Shown one piece after another: positions 51,674 to 61,519 of a stretch of 64,000 nt of DNA. Positions within the stretch are counted from its first letter, which is position 1. Each line of letters begins with the position of its first letter. Under the pieces are notes generated by a model that was not told where the DNA came from, ran no database searches, and saw only the letters and a list, made by a program, of their open reading frames with translations. This DNA comes from Leishmania martiniquensis. Taxonomy: Eukaryota > Euglenozoa > Kinetoplastea > Trypanosomatida > Trypanosomatidae. The position numbers and the translations under genes are program-made. The stretch is from contig NC_090170.1 in the NCBI RefSeq assembly GCF_017916325.1, positions 1,366,001-1,430,000 of the forward strand, given 5' to 3'.

Positions 51674-54469
51674 TCACTGCATCTGCTGCACAGCACGCAG
51701 CTTTGCAAGAACGGAGGCGTGTTTGGTGGGCTGCTTTTGAAACGCCCACGTCGCACGCACTCGCTCCTGTGCGCCATACTCTGTCAGTCGTCGCTGGCCG
51801 GCAATCATTGAGGCGCGAGCTTTGGCCGCCGCCTCCTCGCGCCGCAGGCACTCCGTGCGCGCGAGTTCGTATCGTCGCACAAGCCAAGAAGAGCGCAGTG
51901 CCCCAAGTGCCCCAGCGAACAGTCGAATCCGCTGCCAGTCCGGCGGGAGCCACTCGAACGGAGTCGTGTCCGCATCGACGTCTGCATTAAAGAAAACCTC
52001 CACGGCATGTGCTTCTGGAAAGCAGGCGTGTTTCTCCAGCATGCGCCACTGCGCCACGTCGGCCTGAAGCAGCACGAACTGCAGGATGCTCATGTCATCG
52101 TCCACTTCCTGCCACGTAGTGGGAGGCCGCTGAACGAGTTGGGCCCAGCGCCGCAACAGGTGCAGGACCGCCGAGGAGGATGGAGTGCTAGACTCCGTGC
52201 TCTGCGCGGTGGTCCAGGCCACGACCAAGGCCTCCAGTGCGCCCACGAGGCCAATGCCAGAGACGCCTTCCGTGTAGTCGCACCCAAGAAGAGAGGCAAG
52301 TGCCACCAACACAGTCTTCGTGATGCCACACGCCGACAAATGCGCCTGCTCGTAAGCGACAACATTCTTCGACTGCGTGAAAAAGCCGCGCAGCACCGTC
52401 GTCGCACCGTGCACCAGCACATCGCTGTCCTCGGTGAACACAGCATCCACGAGGCCTTGCCGCGCCAGGAACGCACACTGGGCATCCGCCTCTGCCGGAC
52501 TCAGCACAAACGGCACCCCGCAGCAGTCCAGCATCTCTACTACGTTGAGCAGCTCGAAGGGGATGATGGCTCTGTTGGCCCGCGTGTCTCCGCCTTTGCA
52601 GGGAGGGGCGCCATCCACCGAGCATGTGCGGCCGCTTGAGGGGCCGTGCGCTTCCGTCCGTCTGTCGGAAGGCCTGCCTGCCACCTTCGAGAGGGCGTCC
52701 TTCCCAGCCTTTGAAGAAGGCGCCGCAGGTGAAATGGAGCAGGCGCTCTTTTCACCTTGTCCACCGCCGCGGCTGCTAATAGACTCAGCAGCAGGCAGAG
52801 GCAGAGGCAATGGCACTGCGCGACCGCGTGAAAACACGCGACGGCCTTTCACCGGAGTGTAGTCACTGTTGTCTTCCTCATCTTCTCTGCCCACTGTGGC
52901 TGCGTTGTCGGGCGATGGAGTGACGGGCGGCGCGGCGATCCACTGCGCATCGGTCGAGCACGATGAGTGCGGGTTGAACTTGCTCCCGTCCGCCTGCTGA
53001 TGCAGAAGTTGGACGGGATGCAGCCGCTGCGTGAACGGCTGCCACAGCAGCTCGACACTGTCGCTGCCATCGGTATCAACAACCTCAGTTAAGGTGTCCT
53101 CCTCCTCCGAGCTGCCGCTTCTAGAAAAGGCGGAGCTCGTACTGCGGCTACAAATACTAACGCGGCCACTGGCATTGTCTGCATCGACGCTGACAGATAG
53201 GGAAGTAGACGCCAACGAGGCGCTCAGCAATGATGCCGCCTCAGCAGCATTGATGGCGGGTTTCAGGTCTGGTGGCGGCGTATGAATTGACTGAGACAGC
53301 GCATTGAGAAACCGTGCCATGTCGCCGCTTTCCAGCACCGCTGTCGGCGTCGACGGTGAGCGGGCAGATGAGAAAGACCAACGCTCTCTCTCCGCCGCGT
53401 CCATGCGTCCGGAGACACCTACCTCATCCACCAAGACCACCTCCTCCACATCGCTACCCATCCCACTGTCCCTCGAGGAGACAGTGCAGCAGTCGCTCGA
53501 GACTACCTCAGCGTCGCTGTCGCTTCCGCTGACGATGATGTGGTCTGCTTCGTCTCCTCTTTGCCAGTTTCTGCAGGCTAATGCCACGGCTTCAGCGCAG
53601 CTCGGGCGCAGCAGCTTTTGGTGCTCTGAGTGAACGACATTAGCGGCGCCCTCTACATTTTCGTCGACCGCATGCCTCGGGCCCATGAAGAGTGAGGTGC
53701 TGGTATTCTGCAAGGCGTTTTGCAAGACGCGCGCCTCATTCCGTGTACGCTCTTCCAGAAGGCCCTCCGCATCCCTGAGGAAATGTCGCGTGATCGTCGC
53801 GGAAACGGTCTCGGGAGAAAGGCGGAGTTTTCTGCGACAGCGCCGGCGGAGGTGCGGTCCTGCCAGGCGTAGCACTTTCTCACCGGCTTCTCTGGGCCGC
53901 TTTCCATCGCGCGCGATGCTGCCGCGTGTACTGCTCGTCGCTCCCGGCGCACGGCCGGCGTCACCACCGTCGTGCGCCCTCTCGGAGATGACCACTCCTT
54001 CCGCACAGCTGGCAGCCGCCGAGGGCACAGGCGCGTCTGATACTCTCTCTCCCCCTTCAGCACTCTCCTCCGCTTGTGCATCGCTCGACATGACCGCCTT
54101 CAGCTGTCCGACATTAACAGTGCCGGCGGCCACCTGCGCCATTAGTATCTGGCGCGCCCTGCGCTTCAGGAGGGCCTGCGCATTCCGTGCGCGCTGCCTC
54201 GCGCGACGGTGATGCTCGGCACTCTTCGACGACGATGCCCTGCCATCAAACACAAAGACGGGCCGAATTTCGTAAAAGAGAAGCTTCAGTATGCGTGCCA
54301 GAAAGCCTTCGAGCACCGCGTGTTCCACGTCTTCGCCAGGCGCGACGCGGGCGCGAAACTGTGCAATCCAGATACTGGCGTCGATGGCTACACGCTTACC
54401 TTTCAGATCATCTGGATGCACTACTACCCCAAAGGAGTCTAGAAGTCGCCACAGGCCGTGCACACCCAT
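51674..54469 (-). CDS. XPG/Rad2-family structure-specific endonuclease
   Basis: 931 aa from MGVHGLW, the conserved mature N-terminus of this family; the frame extends upstream but that part is UTR. The N nuclease region (1-105) has D30 in VAIDASIW and D75 in VFVFDG. A long low-complexity spacer of about 530 residues follows, as in XPG rather than FEN1 or EXO1. The I region has SPAEADAQCAFLA (E660, D662), then FTEDSDVLVHG (D681, D683) and LLGCDYTEGVSGIG with D731 of the helix-hairpin-helix. The expected active-site acids appear present. This is the layout of the 3' incision nuclease of nucleotide excision repair. A Q-x-x-L-x-x-Y motif (QRRLTEY, 892-898) near the C-terminus resembles half a PCNA-binding box. 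Confidence 0.94.
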   Translation of the reverse strand: MGVHGLWRLLDSFGVVVHPDDLKGKRVAIDASIWIAQFRARVAPGEDVEHAVLEGFLARILKLLFYEIRPVFVFDGRASSSKSAEHHRRARQRARNAQALLKRRARQILMAQVAAGTVNVGQLKAVMSSDAQAEESAEGGERVSDAPVPSAAASCAEGVVISERAHDGGDAGRAPGATSSTRGSIARDGKRPREAGEKVLRLAGPHLRRRCRRKLRLSPETVSATITRHFLRDAEGLLEERTRNEARVLQNALQNTSTSLFMGPRHAVDENVEGAANVVHSEHQKLLRPSCAEAVALACRNWQRGDEADHIIVSGSDSDAEVVSSDCCTVSSRDSGMGSDVEEVVLVDEVGVSGRMDAAERERWSFSSARSPSTPTAVLESGDMARFLNALSQSIHTPPPDLKPAINAAEAASLLSASLASTSLSVSVDADNASGRVSICSRSTSSAFSRSGSSEEEDTLTEVVDTDGSDSVELLWQPFTQRLHPVQLLHQQADGSKFNPHSSCSTDAQWIAAPPVTPSPDNAATVGREDEEDNSDYTPVKGRRVFSRGRAVPLPLPLPAAESISSRGGGQGEKSACSISPAAPSSKAGKDALSKVAGRPSDRRTEAHGPSSGRTCSVDGAPPCKGGDTRANRAIIPFELLNVVEMLDCCGVPFVLSPAEADAQCAFLARQGLVDAVFTEDSDVLVHGATTVLRGFFTQSKNVVAYEQAHLSACGITKTVLVALASLLGCDYTEGVSGIGLVGALEALVVAWTTAQSTESSTPSSSAVLHLLRRWAQLVQRPPTTWQEVDDDMSILQFVLLQADVAQWRMLEKHACFPEAHAVEVFFNADVDADTTPFEWLPPDWQRIRLFAGALGALRSSWLVRRYELARTECLRREEAAAKARASMIAGQRRLTEYGAQERVRATWAFQKQPTKHASVLAKLRAVQQMQ

Positions 54470-54483
54470 TGCACATGCACAGC

Positions 54484-54528
54484 CTGCCGAGTGTAGACGA
54501 GCAGGGGTGTGAAGAGAGAGAAGGCAAG
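54484..54528 (-). promoter_or_regulatory. Putative trans-splice acceptor of the XPG gene
   Basis: A minus-strand pyrimidine tract (54528-54511) is followed by its first AG at 54485-54484, a 14-nt 5' UTR. It excludes the upstream in-frame extension and supports the MGVHGLW start. Confidence 0.55.
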
Positions 54529-55312
54529 GCGACAGCCACTCTACGCGCCAGCACACACACACATACATACAGAAACGAAGATGCCGGTACACGAGTGATG
54601 GGATCGCTTCCTGCGATCTGCTCGCCACCCCGAAGACTGGCAGCGCGACGAAAGTGAGGAGCGTCTACGCATTGGAGAGAAGGAGTAGCAGTGGAAAGAT
54701 CGAGACAGAAACGCATAGGCGTGGCAATCGGAAACGTGCGCGACAAAGCTCCGTAACATGGCGTAGTGCGGCTTGCTGAACTGGAGAGCGTAGAGTACGG
54801 CCAGCAGAGACTACACCTGTTTCCCATCACCCCATAATGAAAAAGGCGGCTGCCGCCAAAAAATACGTCTATGTGTGTGTTTGTATGAATTTCGGTGTAC
54901 AGAACGCGCTCCGCACCTTCACACATGCATGCACACACACGTACACACACAGACAGTTGCCCTGAGCGCAGCGCTCCTCTTTTCTTTTGCCTCTTTCTCT
55001 CCCTCGGTGGCCAATCGATTCGCTTACGGCGCACCGACAAGAGCGCCCTTTCTCGCACAGCCTGTCGGAAAGAAGAGCGGGATACAACAGGCCTCGTCCT
55101 CCTCTCCCCCCTTTCTCCCTCTCGGCCTCCCTTGCTTGGACCTCGGCAGGTGCGCATACAGAGAGAGAGAAGACAGCATGCAAGCAGGCTTGAAGAGCCA
55201 TAGGAAAGAGGAAGACTAAAACTCAGTGCGCTCGTCCTATCTGTGTCGACCCCCACCTCTTGCAAAATCAGCTTCTCAGTGCGCGCGCCCTGAGGCATTG
55301 CACAGCTACCTC
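54529..55312. other. Intergenic spacer
   Basis: About 0.8 kb between the methyltransferase and XPG genes, with CA-rich stretches on the plus strand near 54551 and 54931. No gene seen. Confidence 0.5.
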
Positions 55313-56470
55313 TCAGCGGCCCAACTTTCGCCCTCCACTTACCTCCTCCGTGGAGCTTCGCGCACGCAGTCGGAAGCGGCCTTGCACGAATCGGCGCGCG
55401 AACGACACACTCGTCTTGCGGTTGGTCACCTCGTTAGCGATGATGTCAAGCGTGATCACCTCAAAGCCAGCGCCCTCGAAGAGTGAGCGAACTTCCTCTA
55501 GGGAAAAGAAGTGACTAAGTGTACCGTTGGTGCGCTCGTAGGTGTTCGTGCCACCGGTGCCATTGTCCCAATCGCCGCGCCGCCGGTGCAACGACGACTG
55601 AAACCGGCGCTCCGCGTGATCACTGACGGCGTAGTCGCGGAAGTACAGCACCCCTCCAGGGCGCGCCATGCATCGGGCAAGGCGGCTGATGACGATGGCA
55701 TGTGTGGAGACGGGAATGGAACAGAGAACGAAAATGAGGGACACGAACTCCGGCAACCCGCAGACTGGTGCTCTGTCTACCACCGTAGGGCGGTCCATCT
55801 CTGCGGCGCCCGTGGAAGGTGTGGAGGACGCTGCCGCGCTCGTTCCCTCGGGTGTGAAGAACGGACAGTCTGTCACCTCCGACTCGCTGGGATTCCACAC
55901 ACACACGTGCACCTTTGCTGCTAGCGCCGGTGGCAAAAGTGCCACCTTCTCCTCGAGCAATGATATAGCGACAGATGAGATGTCGAAGCCGAGCAGCGCG
56001 CGCCAATGACGGAGATGACCATACTGGGCGAAAACGGGAAGCATTGCATTACCCACCCCACAACCTGCCTCCATCCACGAAAACGAGCACGCAGGCGAGA
56101 CGGAGGCGTTGGACGTACTCGGTGAAACCTCGTCTGGGGTGCCAGCTTGCTCTTCAGACGCCGCGGCCGCGTCGATCGCCGCGCGCAGCTCGTGAAACTC
56201 CCGCAGTATGTAGTGCCGATCCCTGTACCCGTTGACTGTGTTATTACGGTAGTACAAATCCCATTCGCGCTTGTGCATGTCAGTGTGCCGGTTCACGCGG
56301 CGCGGCTGCAGTTGGCCACCGCTGTACGGGCGGTAGTCGGGCACAAAGGGCGGATGCAGCGGCGGCGGCGAGCGAGCCCGCTTGTGCCCGTTTGAAGCGT
56401 CATGCAAGCATGAGGAGCTGGAAGCTTGTGACAGCTGGGCCGGCTCTTCTGCGGCTGTGGGTGCGTTCAT
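55313..56470 (-). CDS. METTL2/6/8 (Trm140)-type tRNA m3C methyltransferase
   Basis: 385 aa. After a Ser/Ala/Pro-rich start, residues 68-95 (REWDLYYRNNTVNGYRDRHYILREF) match the N-terminal W-x-x-FY-x-x-x-x-x-x-F-x-DRHWL-x-REF block of the family. The SAM site is EAGCGVGN at 134-141, followed by GFDISSVAI. Further on come VLCSIPVSTHAIVI, GGVLYFRDYAVSDHAERRF (family hallmark LFRDYG-x-x-DHA) and ERTNGTLSHFFSLEEV. The C-terminus ANEVTNRKTSVSFARRFVQGRF parallels the RETVNKK end of METTL6. These enzymes methylate C32 in the anticodon loop of Thr, Arg or Ser tRNAs. Which tRNA is served here cannot be read. A Ser/Glu-rich insert sits at about 100-128. Confidence 0.93.
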   Translation of the reverse strand: MNAPTAAEEPAQLSQASSSSCLHDASNGHKRARSPPPLHPPFVPDYRPYSGGQLQPRRVNRHTDMHKREWDLYYRNNTVNGYRDRHYILREFHELRAAIDAAAASEEQAGTPDEVSPSTSNASVSPACSFSWMEAGCGVGNAMLPVFAQYGHLRHWRALLGFDISSVAISLLEEKVALLPPALAAKVHVCVWNPSESEVTDCPFFTPEGTSAAASSTPSTGAAEMDRPTVVDRAPVCGLPEFVSLIFVLCSIPVSTHAIVISRLARCMARPGGVLYFRDYAVSDHAERRFQSSLHRRRGDWDNGTGGTNTYERTNGTLSHFFSLEEVRSLFEGAGFEVITLDIIANEVTNRKTSVSFARRFVQGRFRLRARSSTEEVSGGRKLGR

Positions 56471-57178
56471 GACTCAAGTTCACGCGACCGGCTGCACCAA
56501 CTCGTAAGCGCGCGTTCGGGTGCGTAGCTGACACCTTCCCCAGGTGTTGTGCGCACGTTCTTGTTGCTTTCCTACTCGCAAAGTGGCACCGCTGAAGAGG
56601 GGTTCCCTCTCCACCCCCTTCCCCTCTTGTACACCTTTTTGTTCCTTAATGGTGGCTGCACGCCTCTCCCAACACCACTGATCCCATGTTTGTGAAGCGC
56701 GAGATCACACGCCGAAGAGCAAAAGTGAGGGCAGGTGAGCGAATGGAATAGTCTGGGGATTGGGCGACGTGTGGTGGCGCTGGAAGCCCGACGGCGAAAG
56801 GGAGATGAGCGCGGCCAGCCTTGCCAAATACACAGATGCACCTGCTATGAGAGCCCACGACTGGGAGAAATGTGCCTGTAGAGAGAAAACCAGAGAGCAG
56901 ACTGCACGATGATTGTGCGCGCGATAGCGCCCTGACACGCATACCTGGCTAGCTCGCGCTACCTAAGCGGCCAGCTGCCAAGGGGTAGCAGAGCCCTCAT
57001 CGCCTGCGGAGGCCTGCGTTATGCTGTTGAAGATCGTTTTTGTTTCTTTACGAATTGACAGAGCAGTAAGCGAGAGAGAGGGAGAGAGGGGTGAGCACCA
57101 ACCCCCCTCCACCCCTCTTCCCCTCCCCCGCTCGCGAGCCGTGACGACAAGCGAAAAGGAAAAGAGGAGCCGCGGCAA
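56471..57178. other. Intergenic spacer
   Basis: About 0.7 kb between the cyclophilin and methyltransferase genes. No gene or repeat recognised. Confidence 0.5.
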
Positions 57179-57889
57179 CTACAGCTTCATCTTTCCCTCC
57201 GCAAAGGGGTTGTAGAGTACGGTGACGTTTGTGATGCGAGCTTGAGATGCGACCTGAACGAAGTTCTTCGCGTCCACCTCCGCCGAGGCCTCCTCTAGTG
57301 CACGGAGCACGGCGTCCCCGCACTTGGGTGCCGCGTCGCTGACTGCATCAGGCCCACTCATGGCAATAGGGTCTCCCGCGACCACGACAGCTTCCGAGGC
57401 TGAGTAGACACCGTTCAGGTCCACCACGCCGAAGGCAGTGTAAACACCGTCGAACGAAGGCTGCGGACTCAAAGTAATAAAAAATTGAGAGGCGTTCGTG
57501 TCCGCCTTGGTTCCCTTGTGGGCCATAGAGAGGGTGCCGCGATGCGCGGATGTCGTGACACCAAAGCCCTCATCGTGAAAATAACGCCCCGGAAGGATGC
57601 CAGCGGCAGCTACTGACGCAGCCTCCCTCGACACGGAATCATCACCTTCGCCGCGGTTAACGGCGTGGGCGAGAGGAGGCAACTTGGCAAATATGGATTC
57701 GCCACCTTTGCCGGTGTTCGTAGGATCACCACTTTGGAGCAAAATGCCGGGGAAATGGCGATAGAAGGCGCACCCGTCGTAGTACCCTGAAGCGCAGAGA
57801 GCGAGGAAGTTGAAAGAGGCCTGGGGGCATGTCTGATAGTGTAGCAGCACGGGAAGGTCTCCAGCGCTGGTGTGCAAGACGACCGCCAT
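57179..57889 (-). CDS. Cyclophilin-type peptidyl-prolyl isomerase, divergent
   Basis: 236 aa from the ATG at 57889 (MAVVLHTSAGDLPVLL), the usual start of PPIL-type cyclophilins; the longer frame begins with TTG. The fold motifs are FYRHFPGILLQSGDP at 42-56 (R44 equals the catalytic Arg of CypA), RGTLSMAHKGTKADTNASQFFIT at 117-139, and FDGVYTAFGVV at 146-156. The Trp that confers cyclosporin sensitivity and the His of the usual H-x-V-FG block are replaced (SFDGVY, Tyr instead of His), as in PPIL3-like members. An insert of about 35 residues (70-103) splits the region after GGESIF. Activity may therefore be weak. The C-terminal 75 residues extend beyond a minimal domain. Confidence 0.92.
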   Translation of the reverse strand: MAVVLHTSAGDLPVLLHYQTCPQASFNFLALCASGYYDGCAFYRHFPGILLQSGDPTNTGKGGESIFAKLPPLAHAVNRGEGDDSVSREAASVAAAGILPGRYFHDEGFGVTTSAHRGTLSMAHKGTKADTNASQFFITLSPQPSFDGVYTAFGVVDLNGVYSASEAVVVAGDPIAMSGPDAVSDAAPKCGDAVLRALEEASAEVDAKNFVQVASQARITNVTVLYNPFAEGKMKL

Positions 57890-57925
57890 GGCTTGCAGGG
57901 TTCTACACGCGCACAGCAGGGCGAG

Positions 57926-57976
57926 CTGAATACAGCGCAAAAGATCCGGCAGCGGCAGAAAGAAGGCACAGAAGCA
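57926..57976 (-). promoter_or_regulatory. Putative trans-splice acceptor of the cyclophilin gene
   Basis: A minus-strand pyrimidine tract (57976-57953) is followed by its first AG at 57927-57926, a 36-nt 5' UTR. Confidence 0.5.
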
Positions 57977-58154
57977 GGGTTAGCACGCAAGAGAACGTGA
58001 GAGCAACGAAGCAACCATGTAAGCAGCGCCACCACCACGTACCATGGTGAGGAAGAGTCGGTAAAGGTCGCATCGGAAACGAGTGCAGTCTCAAGCCACC
58101 GCCACATCATTCGGCATCTTGCTCTCATTTGCAGCGGATGTGCTCCCCACCCCA

Positions 58155-58442
58155 CGGCCCGCGAGCACCGCACCGCTCCAGCCGGGCTGCCACATGGCCA
58201 GACGCGCGGCCCGCTGCCGCGCACCCCACCCACTCTCGCCTCGCAGGTCGCTGCGACGCAGCGCCATTCAAGAGCCGGCTGCCAGCGTCTCTTGCGATGC
58301 ATCGCTCTGGCTCTCTCACTGCCAGAAGTAGCTCGGCATGGCCGTGGGGGGGCAGTCGTGCTGCCTTGCCTCGCCGCCGCGTGGGCACTGGGCCCCTCTC
58401 ACCGCGCCCCGCCCCCTACCACCACCAGGCGGAGGTGCTCCC
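58155..58442 (+). mobile_element. SIDER-like element, long copy
   Basis: Nearly identical to 40606-40815 over most of its length, but with 92 bp more between GGCTGCCA at 58185-58192 and 58277-58284. The core is at 58351-58400. It lies in the likely 3' UTR of the IscU mRNA. Confidence 0.75.
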
Positions 58443-59050
58443 TGTGGCGAAGGCAGTGGAAGGTGGAGAGCAACACAACGAATGCGTAGTCCACATGGAA
58501 GCGTGAGGCAGGAGCCTTGCAGTCAGACGATTTCCTCTGATGACCCTCTCATAGAAGGGGGAGGGCGGGGGGGGCATATTTTTTTCCACCTATGCACACA
58601 TGTGTATAATTGGGAGCGGTGCATTTCCCACAGGCAGAAGTCGGTAAGAGGAACGGCAATCGTAAGAAGAGCAAAGCACAGTCGCAGACGAACACACGGA
58701 AGTTCAGTCGTTTTTCTTTTGCCACCGACGCGTGCACCGGAGCTCCAGCGGCAACGACGGGCTCCGAGGGTTGACATCTACCCCACGAATACACCCCTCG
58801 GACTCTGTTATGCCCTTTCGTCTTCAAGCTCAAACGATTGCATGTACACATCGGCGGAGAGGCCGAGTACCCAACGTACGCACCCGTGCGCTAAGATAGG
58901 GAGCCACATACGGCGAAGCAGCAAGGAGAGAGCCACATGCAGGAGTAAGAGGAGCACAACCTCGACAGTAGCACCCAGCGAGGGGCGCAACAGGAAGAGA
59001 TGCGGCTAGTTTGCAAGCACGGGCAAAACAGAAAAAGTCTGTGTGTGTGT

Positions 59051-59068
59051 GGGTGGGTGGGTGGGGGG
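59051..59068 (+). other. G-quadruplex motif
   Basis: Four G-runs of at least three, each separated by one T, directly after a (GT)n run. The G-rich strand is the template strand for the unit. Confidence 0.85.
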
Positions 59069-60445
59069 AGAAGCGGATGTACCTGATACAGTCACTCGCG
59101 ACTCGTCTCCCCACGAGACGCGAGTGTAACAAAAGCCGCTTCGTCGGAGAGGACGCCGCAGCGCCGAAGTAAGCTGGGGAAAGAACGGAGCCGATGGGAA
59201 ACTCCTCTTCCTTTGTTTTTTTCGAAACGAATACCCGAGGCAAATAACAGATTACTCCTAGGGCGCTTCGCCAAGCCAGAATGCGCCCAAATCGCCTCAG
59301 CACCCTCTGCCACGCTTATGCGCATATATATATATATAGCGCATCATCAAGCTTCTTCTCGCTACCCCCCCCTCCTCAACACCTTCACGCAAAGATCATC
59401 TAGCGGGACTCATGCCACCGCGACAACACAGAAGCGCCGGGGGAACTCAAACTTCGCAGTGACACTCGACGCTCCGCCGAAATAGCAGTGCTTTCGAAGG
59501 GTTAGTGTGAGGCGCTGGAGTCTCACGGAGTACACGCCTTTTTTTGTTCATCAAGCACACTGTGCTCCTCGATGCCACCGAGTCGGCCCTGTGGCCGCCC
59601 TTTCTGTCGTGTCTGCTGCTCTGCGTATGAACACGTTGAAAACCATTTGCACACACCAAGACGGCACGAGCAGCAACGCAATGAAAAAAAAAAATAAGCG
59701 TTTCGGCCGCAGCTGTCGCATAGACAGAGCGAGCGGCGCGACATCCACAGTGCATGATGGCTGAATGGGCAAAGAGAAGAATCGTACTCAATCGAGAGAC
59801 GGCAGCCTTCGCCGGTGGTAACGCGAAAGGCAGACACACAGAGACAGAGACGCCGCGCGGTAAAGGCGGCCATTGCAAAGCGGTGATGGCCGAGAAGGAA
59901 GGGGAGCCCCTGAGAGTTCGCTTTCAACCCTCTCGCACCGTATGCAAGCGTGCGTGTAGAGTCGCGGCGATCGCCCGCTTCGTTTGGCCGCCCTTCGGTA
60001 CTGCCCACGCGGCGGCATGGAAAATGAGGAGGAGGGGGAGGGGGCAGTGGCACTGGCAGCGCAGGGTAGGAGTTGCAGCTGCCCATGCATGGGCACGCAC
60101 GCGACAGCAACAGCAGAAGCAGGAGAAAACTACACGAGGAGGAGGCACGTGCGACAAAAAGGGGGGAGGAGTGCGAAGGGATGGAGAGCAGTACGGGCAA
60201 CAGTAAGGGGGGAGGGGAGGGAAAGGCGTCGCACGCGCCTTGTTGCAGACCCACAACCCGATCCGCCCCCCCAAGCACCATATACACACACACAACTCTG
60301 CTAGCCCGATCGATATCCCGTGGCCACCATCGGCCCTCTCGCGCCGCTTACAAGAGCGTTTGCCCTCTCGATCCGGTTTATGAGGTTAGTTCGCCGTCGC
60401 GCACAAGGACAGATGCGCGAGTTCCGTTTCTCCACGCCAGCACGT

Positions 60446-60943
60446 TTACTCCCTATCGGCTTCTTCCTTCCGCTTCGACACTTTACTCTTCAGCGTCGGG
60501 TTCTTCGACAGATAGTTCTCGACCGCAGCGTGGATTGTCTCCTCTGCCAACATGGAGCAGTGCAGCTTCACCGGAGGCAGTGAGAGCTCTTGTGCGATTT
60601 CCTTGTTCGTCAGCTTCAGAGCGTCCGCAACGGTCTTGCCGCGAATCGCCTGCGACGCGTACGACGACGCAGCGATCGCGCTCCCGCAGCCGAACGCCTT
60701 GAATCTGACGTCTTCGATCACGAGCGTGTCGGGGTTTACCTTCACCTGCATCTGCGTCATGTCACCGCATTCCGGTGCGCCGCGCAGCCCGGTGCCCACG
60801 TTCGGGTCGTTTTTGTCCAGCTTGCCCACGTTACGCGGGTTTTTGTAGTGGTCCTGTACCTTATCGCTGTACAGCGTACGCACGGGGCTCAGCCGCGCAG
60901 TCAACAGCACCGTTGCCGCCGCGACACGAGAGAAGGCGCGCAT
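60446..60943 (-). CDS. ISCU: Mitochondrial iron-sulfur cluster scaffold IscU/ISU1
   Basis: 165 aa from the ATG at 60943; an open frame extends upstream but a splice acceptor lies 2 nt before this ATG. Residues 1-24 are Arg/Ala/Leu-rich without acids, a mitochondrial targeting signal. The scaffold domain begins YSDKVQDHYKNPRNVG. Cluster ligands are all present: C59 and D61 in GAPECGD, C86 in GCGSAIA, H128 and C129 in KLHCSMLAE. LPPVK at 122-126 is the site for the mortalin-type Hsp70. By family knowledge the protein assembles 2Fe-2S clusters with Nfs, Isd11 and frataxin in the mitochondrion. The Lys/Glu-rich C-terminal tail (about 145-165) is a small extension. Confidence 0.97.
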   Translation of the reverse strand: MRAFSRVAAATVLLTARLSPVRTLYSDKVQDHYKNPRNVGKLDKNDPNVGTGLRGAPECGDMTQMQVKVNPDTLVIEDVRFKAFGCGSAIAASSYASQAIRGKTVADALKLTNKEIAQELSLPPVKLHCSMLAEETIHAAVENYLSKNPTLKSKVSKRKEEADRE

Positions 60944-60945
60944 TG

Positions 60946-60982
60946 CTGAGCGAGGCAGGAAGAAGAGGTGGTGAGGAGAGGA
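60946..60982 (-). promoter_or_regulatory. Putative trans-splice acceptor of IscU
   Basis: A minus-strand C/T tract (60982-60957) is followed by its first AG at 60947-60946. That would leave a 5' UTR of only 2 nt of gene-encoded sequence after the spliced leader. Confidence 0.5.
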
Positions 60983-61519
60983 GCTGTGGTGGTCCAAAAT
61001 TAGAAGCAGCGCGGGAAGGGGTCGGCCTGCACGCGTACAGCACGTCGTAGAAGAGAGGTGTTTGGAACACAGTTCGGTCGACGGTTCTGCGGGTGTGCGT
61101 AGAGGAAGGAGTGGCAGGGAGGTTGATTGCCGCGAGAGGGGGTGCAAGGTGGAGGAGCACTCAAGCAAACGGCTAGAGGGGGAAATGTGAAAGAGTGTAG
61201 GAATGCCAGAGTGGCGGCGTGGCAACGCAAGGCAGACCCAGCGCACATCCACATCACGAACCCCGCGTGAACTGTGACGAGAAGCCAGGTAACGAGAGCG
61301 CCAGGGCGGACAACGGGCCTACCTGCACCTGCCACCGGCGACGCCTTCTCGTACGTGTTTCCTTCAGTGTTTATTACGATAGAAATACTAAAGATGACGC
61401 GCCACGCAACTCAACTAGCTGGCCGCCAAAGAGAAGGGGTACGGTGTTGCCAAAACGGCTGCACAGGGCCCAAGTGACGCGCTTGTGCGTGGCCAGCTCA
61501 TTCGGCCTGCCGGCAGCCC
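60983..61519. other. Intergenic spacer
   Basis: Just over 0.5 kb between the second MATE gene and IscU. It includes the open but unused upstream extension of the IscU frame. No gene or repeat. Confidence 0.5.

Larger units (their letters stand above)
57977..60445. other. Intergenic spacer, 2.5 kb
   Basis: Holds a full SIDER-like element (58155-58442), a G-quadruplex-type run (59051-59068) and an (AT)n tract at about 59322-59338. Minus-strand frames of 157 and 256 aa are low complexity and not accepted. Confidence 0.5.

Noticed and set aside
58830..59303. 157-aa minus-strand frame with a basic N-terminus
   Set aside because: It crosses the (GT)n and G-quadruplex run (HPPTHTHTD) and lacks any conserved segment.
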